From Hespellia stercorisuis DSM 15480 (GTDB taxonomy: Bacteria; Bacillota; Clostridia; Lachnospirales; Lachnospiraceae): 64,000 nucleotides of DNA. The notes below the pieces were generated by a model that was not told the DNA's origin, ran no database searches, and saw nothing but the letters and a program-made list of their open reading frames with translations. The stretch lies in assembly GCF_900142165.1 (NCBI RefSeq), contig NZ_FQZY01000014.1, forward strand, positions 1 to 64,000, given 5' to 3'. How positions within the stretch are numbered: position 1 is the first letter of the stretch; each line of letters begins with the position of its first letter. Made by a program: the position numbers and the translations under genes. Positions 23,169 to 31,286 of the stretch are shown piece after piece.

Positions 23169-23849
23169 ATGGATAAGATTAAAATCCTGGTGGTAGATGA
23201 CGAGAGCAGAATGCGCAAACTGGTAAAAGATTTCCTGGCACGTGAGAACTATAATGTATTGGAAGCGGGAGATGGAATGGAAGCCATGGATGTGTTCTAT
23301 GACAACAAGGATATTTCGCTGATCATTCTGGATGTGATGATGCCGAAGATGGATGGCTGGCAGGTGTGCCGTGAGGTGCGTGAACTGTCGAAAGTTCCAA
23401 TCATCATGCTGACGGCGAGAGCCGATGAACGTGATGAATTACAGGGATTTGAGCTGGGCGTGGATGAGTATATTTCCAAGCCGTTCAGCCCGAAAATTCT
23501 CGTGGCGAGAGTGGAGGCAATTCTCAGGCGAACACAGGGAATCGATACAGGCGATATCATTGACGCCGGCGGAATCAAGATTGATAAGGCGGCGCATATC
23601 GTTCGGATCAATGAGGAAAATATTGATCTCAGTTTCAAGGAATTTGAACTGTTGACTTATTTTGTGGAGAACACAGGGATTGCCCTGTCGCGTGAGAAAA
23701 TCCTGAACAATGTGTGGAATTACGATTACTTTGGAGACGCCAGGACCATCGATACACATGTGAAGAAATTGAGAAATAAGCTGGGAGACAAAGGGAATTA
23801 CATCAAGACCATCTGGGGCATGGGCTATAAGTTCGAGGTGGAATCATGA
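23169..23849 (+). CDS. OmpR/PhoB-family response regulator
   Basis: The 226-residue regulator has a receiver domain with acidic pocket DDE (10-12), phosphoacceptor Asp 55 (LIILDVMMPKMDGW), Thr in MLTAR and Lys in EYISKPF. Its winged-helix domain (about 130-226) ends in GDKGNYIKTIWGMGYKFE. It is expected to bind DNA and control the adjacent ABC exporter or other envelope genes. It lies 117 bases after the permease and overlaps the histidine kinase by four bases (ATGA). GAGAGGAG precedes the ATG. Confidence 0.95.
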   Translation: MDKIKILVVDDESRMRKLVKDFLARENYNVLEAGDGMEAMDVFYDNKDISLIILDVMMPKMDGWQVCREVRELSKVPIIMLTARADERDELQGFELGVDEYISKPFSPKILVARVEAILRRTQGIDTGDIIDAGGIKIDKAAHIVRINEENIDLSFKEFELLTYFVENTGIALSREKILNNVWNYDYFGDARTIDTHVKKLRNKLGDKGNYIKTIWGMGYKFEVES

Positions 23850-25318
23850 TGAAGCGTTCTCTGAAACGCCAGATGATCGTCGTGTTCATCGGACTGATTC
23901 TGGTGGTTCTGCTTGCGATGTTCGGGATCAACTCCCAGTTTCTGGAACGGTACTATATCGCAAACAAACAGAACGACCTGACGGAGATGTATGCGACAGT
24001 CAGTCAGGCAATCAATGATGGCTGCATCTCGGATGCGGCGACGCAGGAGCAGCTGAGCCGGATGTGTGAGCAAGCTAACATGTCTGCGGTGATCACGGAC
24101 GGTGTCGGGCAGGTGGTGTTCATGACGGCCCGGGAGGACGATGGCAGACTGACCTCACAGATGATGGGATATCTTCTGGGAAAGAATCAGGATAAGAGTG
24201 ATATACTGAAAACTACGGACAACTATGAAATCCAGAAAAGTACGGATCCCAAAAATAAAACAGATTATATCGAGATGTGGGGCAGTATAGCGGACAGCTA
24301 TCTGTTTATCATTCGAAGTCCGCTGGAGAGCATCAAGGAGAGCGCATCTCTGGCCAATCAGTTTTTGGTCTATGTCGGAGTCGCGGCGGTCTTTTTCAGC
24401 ATTCTGGCGGTAATGTTTTTCTCGAAGAAGATTACCGAGCCGATTATGGAGCTGGTGGATCTGTCAAAGCGGATGGCGAACCTTGATTTTGATGCACGCT
24501 ATACCAGCGGCGGCGTCAACGAGATCGGAATTCTGGGTGCGAATTTCAATACCATGTCGATCACGCTGGAACGGACGATCTCTGAACTGAAAAGCGCGAA
24601 CAACAAGCTGCAGAAGGATATCGAGCAGAAAGAGAAGATTGAGAACATGCGGACCGAATTCCTGGGTAACGTATCCCATGAACTGAAGACTCCGATTGCC
24701 CTGATTCAGGGATATGCGGAGGGCCTTAAGGAAGGGGTGAATGACGATCCGGAGGGAAGAGAGTTCTACTGCGACGTCATCATGGACGAGGCAGGGAAGA
24801 TGAACCAGATGGTAAAGAACCTGCTGACGCTCAATCAGCTGGAGTTCGGCGAGGATGATGTGCAGTTCGAGCGATTTGACATTGTGGACATGATCAGGGG
24901 GGTTCTGCAGAGCTGTGAGATCCTGATCCAGCAGGCGGATGCCACGGCTACATTTGTGGAGACAGAGCCGACATATGTGTGGGCGGATGAATTTAAGACC
25001 GAGCAGGTACTGCGCAATTACCTGACCAATGCGATCCATCATGTGGACAATGAGCGCAAGATCGAGATTCGTCTGATCCGGCAGGGCGACACCGTGCGGA
25101 TTACCGTGTTCAACAGCGGATTCCCGATCCCGCAGGATGATATCGCCAAGCTGTGGGATAAATTTTATAAAGTGGATAAAGCACATACGAGAGAGTACGG
25201 TGGAAACGGAATTGGACTTTCAATCGTGAAAGCGATTATGGAATCTTTCCATCAGCAGTATGGTGTGAAAAATTATGACAATGGCGTCGAGTTCTGGTTT
25301 GAGCTGGATGCCAAATAG
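23846..25318 (+). CDS. Sensor histidine kinase
   Basis: The 490-residue membrane kinase has a transmembrane helix at about 10-30, an extracellular sensing region of roughly 140 residues, and a second helix at about 172-194. A HAMP segment (KKITEPIMELVDLS...) and a coiled linker follow. The HisKA box NVSHELKTPIALIQGYAEGL has the phosphorylated His near 278. The ATPase domain has an N box (EQVLRNYLTNAIHHV) and a G box (YGGNGIGLSIVK). The start codon overlaps the regulator's stop as ATGATG, so expression is coupled. A 12-bp hairpin terminator follows about 80 bases downstream. The signal is unknown. Confidence 0.94.
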   Translation: MMKRSLKRQMIVVFIGLILVVLLAMFGINSQFLERYYIANKQNDLTEMYATVSQAINDGCISDAATQEQLSRMCEQANMSAVITDGVGQVVFMTAREDDGRLTSQMMGYLLGKNQDKSDILKTTDNYEIQKSTDPKNKTDYIEMWGSIADSYLFIIRSPLESIKESASLANQFLVYVGVAAVFFSILAVMFFSKKITEPIMELVDLSKRMANLDFDARYTSGGVNEIGILGANFNTMSITLERTISELKSANNKLQKDIEQKEKIENMRTEFLGNVSHELKTPIALIQGYAEGLKEGVNDDPEGREFYCDVIMDEAGKMNQMVKNLLTLNQLEFGEDDVQFERFDIVDMIRGVLQSCEILIQQADATATFVETEPTYVWADEFKTEQVLRNYLTNAIHHVDNERKIEIRLIRQGDTVRITVFNSGFPIPQDDIAKLWDKFYKVDKAHTREYGGNGIGLSIVKAIMESFHQQYGVKNYDNGVEFWFELDAK

Positions 25319-25395
25319 CAGAAATGCTTTGTGTATCTGTGCAGGCGGCAAAGATCCTTCTCGTGTTGAGGCGGATTTGCCGGCGCAGAGTCTAC

Positions 25396-25436
25396 GAGGT
25401 CTCCGGCAATCAGATTCGCCGGGGACTTCTTTTTTT
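25396..25436 (+). terminator. Intrinsic terminator after the two-component system
   Basis: GAGGTCTCCGGC pairs with GCCGGGGACTTC (12 bp, two G-T), with a ten-base loop, followed by seven T. Confidence 0.92.
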
Positions 25437-25557
25437 CATCTTTTCGACGGATAGAAAGTGTGGTACACTTGTATCGTGTAAATTCGTGGGCACGCGGATG
25501 CGTGTGCAGGTCATCCGTCTTTGGCGAATGACAAGATATACCAAAATAAAGGAGAAA

Positions 25558-26169
25558 ATGTCGATGATAGCGATAATAGATTATGATGCAGGCAATATCA
25601 AAAGCGTGGAAAAAGCGCTGGTACTGCTGGGGCAGGAAGTGAAGATAACGAGAGATCCGAAGGAAATTCTCAGTGCACAAAAGGTGGTTCTGCCCGGAGT
25701 GGGGGCCTTCGGTGACGCGATGGAAAAACTGAATCAATATGAACTGGTGCCTGTGATCAGGCAGGTGGTGGAGAGAAATATTCCCTTTCTTGGAATCTGT
25801 CTCGGACTGCAGCTTCTGTTTGAGCGCAGCGATGAGGCTCCGGGAGTGGAAGGCCTTGGCGTGCTGAAGGGGGAGATTCTGCGGATCCCGGACGGTGAAG
25901 GTCTGAAAATCCCGCATATGGGCTGGAATTCGCTGCACCTTGAGAACGGCGGACGTCTTTTTGTGGGACTGGAAGAGGGGGCTTATGTGTATTTTGTACA
26001 TTCTTATTATCTGAAGGCTTCTGAGCCGGAGATCGTGAAAGCGTCCACAGAGTACAGCACTCACATTCACGCATCGGTGGAGAAGGGCAATGTGTTCGCG
26101 TGCCAGTTTCATCCAGAGAAGAGCAGCGATGTGGGCTTGCAGATACTGAAGAATTTCGTGTCGATCTAG
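25558..26169 (+). CDS. hisH: Imidazole glycerol phosphate synthase, glutaminase subunit
   Basis: The 203-residue class I glutamine amidotransferase supplies ammonia to HisF in histidine biosynthesis. Features are [15 protein letters not shown] at the N terminus, the nucleophile elbow [11 protein letters not shown] (Cys about 80), and the His-Glu pair in CQFHPEKSS near the C terminus. I chose the ATG at 25558, four bases after AAAGGAG; the ATG at 25564 is equally possible. The frame is open upstream to 25324, but that part overlaps the terminator of the previous operon. It is followed by hisF 21 bases downstream. No other his genes lie nearby. Confidence 0.94.
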   Translation: MSMIAIIDYDAGNIKSVEKALVLLGQEVKITRDPKEILSAQKVVLPGVGAFGDAMEKLNQYELVPVIRQVVERNIPFLGICLGLQLLFERSDEAPGVEGLGVLKGEILRIPDGEGLKIPHMGWNSLHLENGGRLFVGLEEGAYVYFVHSYYLKASEPEIVKASTEYSTHIHASVEKGNVFACQFHPEKSSDVGLQILKNFVSI

Positions 26170-26190
26170 AACAGAAGGGGGACAAAACTG

Positions 26191-26952
26191 ATGTTTACAA
26201 AGAGAATTATTCCATGTCTGGATGTCCATGCAGGACGCGTGGTGAAGGGCGTAAATTTTGTGGATTTAAAAGATGCCGGAGACCCGGTTGAGATAGCAAA
26301 AGCGTACGATAAGGCGGGGGCCGATGAGCTGGTATTTCTGGACATTACCGCATCCTCCGATGCGCGGGAAACTGTAGCTGACATGGTGCGCAAGGTGGCA
26401 GACTGTGTATTTATCCCGTTTACGGTAGGAGGCGGAATCCGCACGGTAGATGATTTCCGGGCACTTCTTCGGGAGGGAGCGGACAAGATCTCCATCAACT
26501 CGTCGGCCATTAACACGCCGGAGCTGGTACATGATGCGGCGGAAAAGTTTGGCAGCCAGTGTGTTGTGGTTGCGATTGACGCGAAGCGCAGAGAAGATAA
26601 AAGCGGTTGGAATATTTACAAAAATGGGGGCCGGATTGATGTGGGAATAGATGCTGTGGAATGGGCCCGCAGGGTGGAGAGCCTGGGGGCAGGGGAAATC
26701 CTGCTGACCAGCATGGACTGTGACGGCACAAAGGCCGGCTATGATCTGGAACTGACCAGAGCAATCGCGGAGAATGTTTCGATACCGGTTATCGCATCCG
26801 GAGGAGCAGGGACGCTGGAGCATTTTAAGGAGGCTCTGACTGAGGGAAAGGCGGACGCGGCACTGGCAGCATCACTTTTCCACTATAAAGAGCTGGAAAT
26901 CAAAGAGGTAAAAGAATATCTGAGAGACGAGGGAATCTCAGTGAGACTGTAA
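26191..26952 (+). CDS. hisF: Imidazole glycerol phosphate synthase, cyclase subunit
   Basis: The 253-residue TIM-barrel protein converts PRFAR with ammonia from HisH to IGP and AICAR. It shows [16 protein letters not shown] at the N terminus (catalytic Asp about 11), [12 protein letters not shown] (first phosphate site), DAKRR, the second catalytic Asp in [15 protein letters not shown], and [13 protein letters not shown]. It is full length and forms a heterodimer with the upstream hisH product. AGAAGGGGG precedes the ATG. The operon continues closely into ung, 13 bases on. Confidence 0.96.
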   Translation: MFTKRIIPCLDVHAGRVVKGVNFVDLKDAGDPVEIAKAYDKAGADELVFLDITASSDARETVADMVRKVADCVFIPFTVGGGIRTVDDFRALLREGADKISINSSAINTPELVHDAAEKFGSQCVVVAIDAKRREDKSGWNIYKNGGRIDVGIDAVEWARRVESLGAGEILLTSMDCDGTKAGYDLELTRAIAENVSIPVIASGGAGTLEHFKEALTEGKADAALAASLFHYKELEIKEVKEYLRDEGISVRL

Positions 26953-26965
26953 AGGAGGACGGACG

Positions 26966-27634
26966 ATGCCGGGGATTAACGGAGATTGGTACGAAGCTTT
27001 AAAGGAAGAATTTAAGAAACCTTATTATAAGGAGTTATTTCAGAAGGTGAATGAAGAATACAGGACAAACCTGATATTTCCACCCGCGAATGATGTGTTC
27101 AATGCATTCCATCTGACACCGCTGAAGGATGTGAAGGTGGTGATTCTGGGACAGGATCCGTATCACAATAACGGCCAGGCACATGGTCTGTGCTTCTCCG
27201 TAAAAAAAGGTGTGGAGGTCCCGCCTTCTCTTGTAAACATTTATAAGGAGCTTCACGACGATCTCGGCTGTACGATTCCGAACCATGGATGTCTGACAAA
27301 ATGGGCCGAGCAGGGGGTGCTGATGCTCAACACTGTGCTGACGGTCCGCGCCCACCAGGCCAATTCCCACAGGGGAATCGGCTGGGAGGAATTTACGGAT
27401 GCAGCGATTATGGCGCTGAATACACAGGACAGACCAATCGTGTTTATCCTGTGGGGAGGTCCGGCGCAGAGGAAGAAAAAGATGCTGACGAATCCCAAGC
27501 ACCTGATTCTGGAAGCACCGCATCCGAGCCCGCTGTCAGCTTACCGCGGATTTTTCGGGAGCAGACCCTTCAGTCAGACGAACGCGTTTCTTACCGCGAA
27601 TGGTGTGGAGCCAGTGGACTGGCAGATCGATTAG
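26966..27634 (+). CDS. ung: Uracil-DNA glycosylase (family 1)
   Basis: The 222-residue enzyme removes uracil from DNA at the start of base-excision repair. The water-activating motif GQDPYHNNGQAHGLCFSV begins near residue 62, NTVLTVRAHQANSH is in the middle, and the DNA-intercalating loop HPSPLSAYRGFFG lies near 187-199, with its catalytic His. Its length equals that of E. coli Ung. AAAGGAGGA precedes the ATG. Co-transcription with hisHF is likely, since no terminator lies between them. It converges on the DUF134-NifX gene over a hairpin-rich 49-bp gap. Confidence 0.96.
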   Translation: MPGINGDWYEALKEEFKKPYYKELFQKVNEEYRTNLIFPPANDVFNAFHLTPLKDVKVVILGQDPYHNNGQAHGLCFSVKKGVEVPPSLVNIYKELHDDLGCTIPNHGCLTKWAEQGVLMLNTVLTVRAHQANSHRGIGWEEFTDAAIMALNTQDRPIVFILWGGPAQRKKKMLTNPKHLILEAPHPSPLSAYRGFFGSRPFSQTNAFLTANGVEPVDWQID

Positions 27635-27636
27635 CG

Positions 27637-27683
27637 CAGGGACTGGCTGCTTCGGGGAACGGTTTCCCCGGTGAACAGTCCTG
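27637..27683. terminator. Hairpin between convergent genes (weak terminator candidate)
   Basis: CGGGGAA (27653-27659) pairs with TTCCCCG (27664-27670), and outer arms CAGG(G)ACTG and CAGTCCTG also pair. It sits directly behind both stop codons but lacks a T-tract on either strand. Confidence 0.45.
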
Positions 27684-28454
27684 TTAGTGGCAGGAATGTT
27701 CACCGCAGCCCTCACCGGTTTCGTGGCTGTGATGGTGGCTGCAGTTTGCCTGCTGCACATACTGCAGTGTTCCTGCAAGATATGCTTCAACTGCGTCATC
27801 AGCAGAGCCGCTGACTCCGGCACAGAGTTCGATGCCTGCCTCACCGAGTGCAGTGATGGCACATCCACCAATTCCGCCGCAGATCAGAACATTGGCTTTG
27901 TTGGCGGACAAGAAGGTGGCGAGGGCACTGTGTCCGCTGCCGATTGCACTGATGACCTCTGAACCGGTTACCTTTCTGTCAGTGATATCATAAAATTTTA
28001 CATTTTCTGTGTGTCCGAAATGCTGAAAAATATTCCCGTTTTCGTAAGTTACTCCAATTCTCATATTCCTTCTCCTCTTTTCAAAACCATTTTTATTGTT
28101 ACAATTGCTGCAGGTGCGGTGTTTCTGACATCCTCCGCAGTCACAAGAATCTTCCCTGCCGTCACAGAGAGTGTAGGTTCCACCTTCAATCTGGAGAAAT
28201 CGGCCCTCTACAAGAGACTGCGACAGCTTTTTTCTGGCGTCGTTGTAAATCTGCTGGACGGTGGTTCGGGCAATCTGCATGTAGCGCCCGCATTCTTCCT
28301 GAGTAAAGCCCTGATAGTCGATCAGACGGATGGCTTCGTATTCCTCCACTGTCATGAGAATCAGCTGCGCCTCTGAACAGCGGCGGTGTGCGGGGCCAAA
28401 CAGGCTGATACCGGGCAGGCAGCAGACTTTTCTGCATTTTCTGGGTCTGGCCAA
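27684..28454 (-). CDS. Fused DUF134 HTH protein and NifX/NifB-type dinitrogenase cofactor-binding domain
   Basis: The 256-residue protein starts with the DUF134 signature MARPRKCRKVC, then a sigma-70-region-4-like helix-turn-helix (EYEAIRLIDYQGFTQEECG...ARTTVQQIY, about 37-70). A Cys-rich connector (CDCGGCQKH, CSNCNN, about 103-119) follows. From about residue 130 comes the NifX/NafY-like domain (MRIGVTYENGNIFQHFGHTENV), ending in a His/Cys-rich tail (HHHSH, CGEHSCH). The HTH suggests DNA binding; the rest suggests Fe-S or metal-cluster binding. No nitrogenase genes are present, so a metal or redox sensor is a fair inference. The start is TTG at 28454, six bases after GGAGGT, and a TTGACA/TATGAT promoter lies just upstream. 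Confidence 0.85.
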   Translation of the reverse strand: MARPRKCRKVCCLPGISLFGPAHRRCSEAQLILMTVEEYEAIRLIDYQGFTQEECGRYMQIARTTVQQIYNDARKKLSQSLVEGRFLQIEGGTYTLCDGREDSCDCGGCQKHRTCSNCNNKNGFEKRRRNMRIGVTYENGNIFQHFGHTENVKFYDITDRKVTGSEVISAIGSGHSALATFLSANKANVLICGGIGGCAITALGEAGIELCAGVSGSADDAVEAYLAGTLQYVQQANCSHHHSHETGEGCGEHSCH

Positions 28455-28486
28455 AAAAACACCTCCTTGTTTGCTTGTTGAGTATT

Positions 28487-28515
28487 ATCATACATGCGTT
28501 TATGACATATGTCAA
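28487..28515 (-). promoter_or_regulatory. Promoter of the DUF134-NifX gene, overlapped by a palindrome
   Basis: On the minus strand TTGACA (28515-28510), 17 bases, then TATGAT (28492-28487). The 12-bp perfect palindrome TGACATATGTCA (28503-28514) covers the -35 box and is a good operator candidate. Confidence 0.75.
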
Positions 28516-28615
28516 TAATTATCGGTACAATAAAGGTCCAAACAAAAGGGAAACAGACCTTAAGCAGCCCTGAATTTGAGAGCGTTTTCACAGAAAGATT
28601 TGTCTGATGATCTCC

Positions 28616-28644
28616 TTGACCGTGCTTCATTATTAACGTATAAT
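28616..28644 (+). promoter_or_regulatory. Promoter of the P-type ATPase gene
   Basis: TTGACC (28616-28621), exactly 17 bases, then consensus TATAAT (28639-28644). The transcript would begin near 28651 with a ~125-base leader. That leader ends in a GGCTCC/GGAGCC hairpin just before the ribosome-binding site. Confidence 0.8.
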
Positions 28645-28775
28645 AAATTAGGAAACATCTATTTGTATAGAACCTTACCAAAGATGTTACCGGTTATCAT
28701 ACAATTGAGGATTGAAACAGGCAGTAAAGCGATAGAAGGCTCCGATCTGAGAGTGTGGAGCCCAGAGGGTTTGGA

Positions 28776-30638
28776 ATGACAAAAGAGTTAAAGCGAAAAT
28801 TAATAGAGCTTGGTGTGGGCATTGTTCTGTATATTTATGCGATTTTTTCGGAACAATACTGGCATACCGGCAAATGGGAGACGGTGATTTTATTTCTGCT
28901 CCCGTATCTGACAGTGGTCGGAGAACTGCTGAGGACAATATGGACAAATACTAAGGGGAAAAAGTATTTTGATGAAAATATTCTGATACTTCTGGCGACG
29001 GTAGGCGCATTTCTCTGTGGAAAAAACGCGGAGGCGGTGGGGGTGCTCCTGTTTTATCAGATGGGAAAATTATTTGAACATCTGGCATTGCGGCACTCAC
29101 AGAAATCAATTGAAAAATTTATGGACATCCGGCCGGACTATGCGAATCGAAGAGTCCGCGGCCAGGAGGTCAGAGTGGATCCCTCAGAATTAAAACTGAG
29201 AAATATTATTATTGTGAAGCCCGGAGAGCGGATTCCGGTGGACGCGGTGATCGTGAAGGGAAACAGTACGGTCAACACGATGGCACTGACCGGTGAATCT
29301 GTTCCACACGAGGTGAGAGAGGGAGACAGACTTTACAGTGGAAGCATCAATTTGACCGGGCTGCTGGAGGCGCGTGTCACAAAATTGTACGGTGAGTCCA
29401 CCGTGTCGAAAATTCTGGATCTGGTTCAGAATGCAAACAACCGCAAGTCTGACAGTGAGAATTTTGTGACACGTTTTAACAAATGGTACACACCGATCGT
29501 GACACTTTTGGGATTTGCGGTCATGATCATACCGTCGGTGACATTTGCTCCGGAGGAACGTTACATCTGGGTATATCGTGGACTGATCTTTCTTGTGACG
29601 GCATGCCCATGCGGTCTGATCCTTTCGGTTCCACTGGCATTTTTTGGAGGAATCGGTGCGGCATCCAGGCAGGGAGTCGTGGTCAAGGGGGCAAATTTCC
29701 TGGAGAATCTGGCGAAGACGGAGACCTTTGTGTTTGATAAGACGGGTACGCTGACCAAGGGGGTTTTCGTGGTGAAGGAATATCATCCGCGCAATATGTC
29801 AAAAGAAGAATTGCTGGAGCTTATGGCGTACGGAGAGATTCATTCCAACCATCCCATTGCCCAGTCTCTGCGGGAGGCATACGGCAAAGAGCTGGACAAG
29901 AAGAAAGTGAAGTGGGTGAAGGAGTACTCCGGATTTGGTGTCAGAGCGAACATCGAGGGCCGGAAGGTATACATCGGCAATTCCAAATTTATGAGACGCA
30001 ATGAGATTGTATACAGTAAAGTCCGTTCGGCCGGAACAGCAGTACATCTGGCGGTGGACGGAGTCTATGCCGGCTACATACTGATTGCAGATACACTGCG
30101 CGAGGATGCCAAGTACACAATTTCGCAGCTGCGGCACCACCAGATGATCCTGGTAATGCTGACCGGAGATAACGAACGCGTGGCAAAATCTGTGGCGCGT
30201 GAACTTGGAATCGAGAATGTGTTTGCCAACCTGATGCCGGAAGGAAAAGTTGAGCAGCTGCAGGAATTTATGGACAGTCAGCTGGAGGAAGAAAAACTGG
30301 TATTTGTCGGTGACGGTATCAATGATGCACCAGTACTTGCCATGGCAGATGTCGGAATAGCAATGGGAGGTCTTGGATCGGACGCCGCAATTGAAGCGGC
30401 AGATATCGTCCTTATGAAAGATGAGCCATCCGGAATTATCAAAGCTATCCGTATCGCAAAAGAGACTTTGAGTGTGGTAAAGGAAAATATGGTATTCGCG
30501 ATTGGAATCAAGGTGATACTTCTGGTATTTGCGATTATGGGATACGTTTCCATGCGCGATGCAATCGTGGCAGATATGGTGGTGCTGGCAATCAACCTGC
30601 TTAATTCATTATGGGTGCTGCGGTATCCGGAACAATAA
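28776..30638 (+). CDS. Heavy-metal translocating P-type ATPase (P1B)
   Basis: The 620-residue pump lacks an N-terminal HMA domain. Two initial helices lead into TM pairs. The actuator loop has TGESVP, the metal-site helix has ACPCGLILSVP (CPC motif), phosphorylation occurs at DKTGTLTKG, and the hinge motif is GDGINDAPVL. The last helix pair has a conserved Lys (AIGIKVILL) and Asp (VADMVVL), as in Zn/Cd/Pb exporters (P1B-2), so zinc or cadmium efflux is the best guess; copper is less likely. The ATG at 28776, six bases after GAGGG, is preferred over an in-frame GTG at 28755. It has a near-consensus promoter and lies divergent to the DUF134-NifX gene, which might regulate it. Confidence 0.92.
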   Translation: MTKELKRKLIELGVGIVLYIYAIFSEQYWHTGKWETVILFLLPYLTVVGELLRTIWTNTKGKKYFDENILILLATVGAFLCGKNAEAVGVLLFYQMGKLFEHLALRHSQKSIEKFMDIRPDYANRRVRGQEVRVDPSELKLRNIIIVKPGERIPVDAVIVKGNSTVNTMALTGESVPHEVREGDRLYSGSINLTGLLEARVTKLYGESTVSKILDLVQNANNRKSDSENFVTRFNKWYTPIVTLLGFAVMIIPSVTFAPEERYIWVYRGLIFLVTACPCGLILSVPLAFFGGIGAASRQGVVVKGANFLENLAKTETFVFDKTGTLTKGVFVVKEYHPRNMSKEELLELMAYGEIHSNHPIAQSLREAYGKELDKKKVKWVKEYSGFGVRANIEGRKVYIGNSKFMRRNEIVYSKVRSAGTAVHLAVDGVYAGYILIADTLREDAKYTISQLRHHQMILVMLTGDNERVAKSVARELGIENVFANLMPEGKVEQLQEFMDSQLEEEKLVFVGDGINDAPVLAMADVGIAMGGLGSDAAIEAADIVLMKDEPSGIIKAIRIAKETLSVVKENMVFAIGIKVILLVFAIMGYVSMRDAIVADMVVLAINLLNSLWVLRYPEQ

Positions 30639-30654
30639 ATATTAGGAGATAATT

Positions 30655-31197
30655 ATGAAGAAATTTTTGATAGTATTGACGGTGCTTATGTCCTGCATGC
30701 TGGTGGGATGCACGAGCAAGGTGGCAGATGGAGTGAAACTGATGGAGGAAGGCAGCTATCAGGGCGCGGTTGACAAGTTTCAGGAGGCAATTGACAAAGG
30801 AAAGAACGCGGGAGAAGCATATCGTGGACAGGGAATGGCATACTATGAACTGGGAGACTATGCTTCTGCACAGGGAGCATTGGAGTCAGCTCTGAACAAT
30901 GGTGTGGAGGAGACTCCGATTATTTACAATATGCTTGGTATCTGCTATATGAAACAGGATGATATGGAGAGTGCCTTCAACAACTTTAATCTGGGAATTG
31001 CAGTGGCCGATGAGCTGGCTGGTGACGATGAGACGGATTATTCCAAGACGGTGCAGGAGATGAAATACAATATCATCATCTGTTATGAAAAGCAGCTTGA
31101 CTGGGAAAGTGCCAAGACAAAGATGGCGGAATATATGATCCAGTATCCGGATGATACGGACGCACAGAAAGAGGCTCAATTTTTAGAGACACGGTAG
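30655..31197 (+). CDS. TPR-repeat lipoprotein
   Basis: The 180-residue protein has a lipoprotein signal ending LVGC (Cys about 19). It is followed by two to three tetratricopeptide repeats (for example YQGAVDKFQEAIDKG, AYRGQGMAYYELGDYASA, YNMLGICYMKQDDMESA, YNIIICYEKQLDWESAK). TPR arrays bind other proteins, here on the outer face of the membrane. The start follows TTAGGAGA, 16 bases after the ATPase stop, so the two genes are probably co-transcribed. No enzymatic motif is seen; the partner is unknown. Confidence 0.85.
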   Translation: MKKFLIVLTVLMSCMLVGCTSKVADGVKLMEEGSYQGAVDKFQEAIDKGKNAGEAYRGQGMAYYELGDYASAQGALESALNNGVEETPIIYNMLGICYMKQDDMESAFNNFNLGIAVADELAGDDETDYSKTVQEMKYNIIICYEKQLDWESAKTKMAEYMIQYPDDTDAQKEAQFLETR

Positions 31198-31286
31198 TGG
31201 AGCAGTGCAGCAAACCCGAACGGTGTTCGGCAGGGCACTGTTCAGGCAACGCCTCCTTTGGAGGTATCATATTTTGAGGAAAATAA

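Noticed and set aside
25324-25557. 78-residue N-terminal extension of HisH
   Set aside because: The open frame passes through the strong terminator of the preceding operon and the normal HisH N terminus begins at 25558 right behind AAAGGAG.
27684-28454. Nitrogenase-related gene implying nitrogen fixation
   Set aside because: NifX-like domains occur in many non-fixing anaerobes. No nifH, nifD, nifK or nifE genes are seen, and the domain is fused to DUF134.
28651-28775. NiCo (czcD) riboswitch in front of the metal ATPase
   Set aside because: The leader does not show the conserved G-rich junction elements as I remember them. Only one plain hairpin near the ribosome site is visible.
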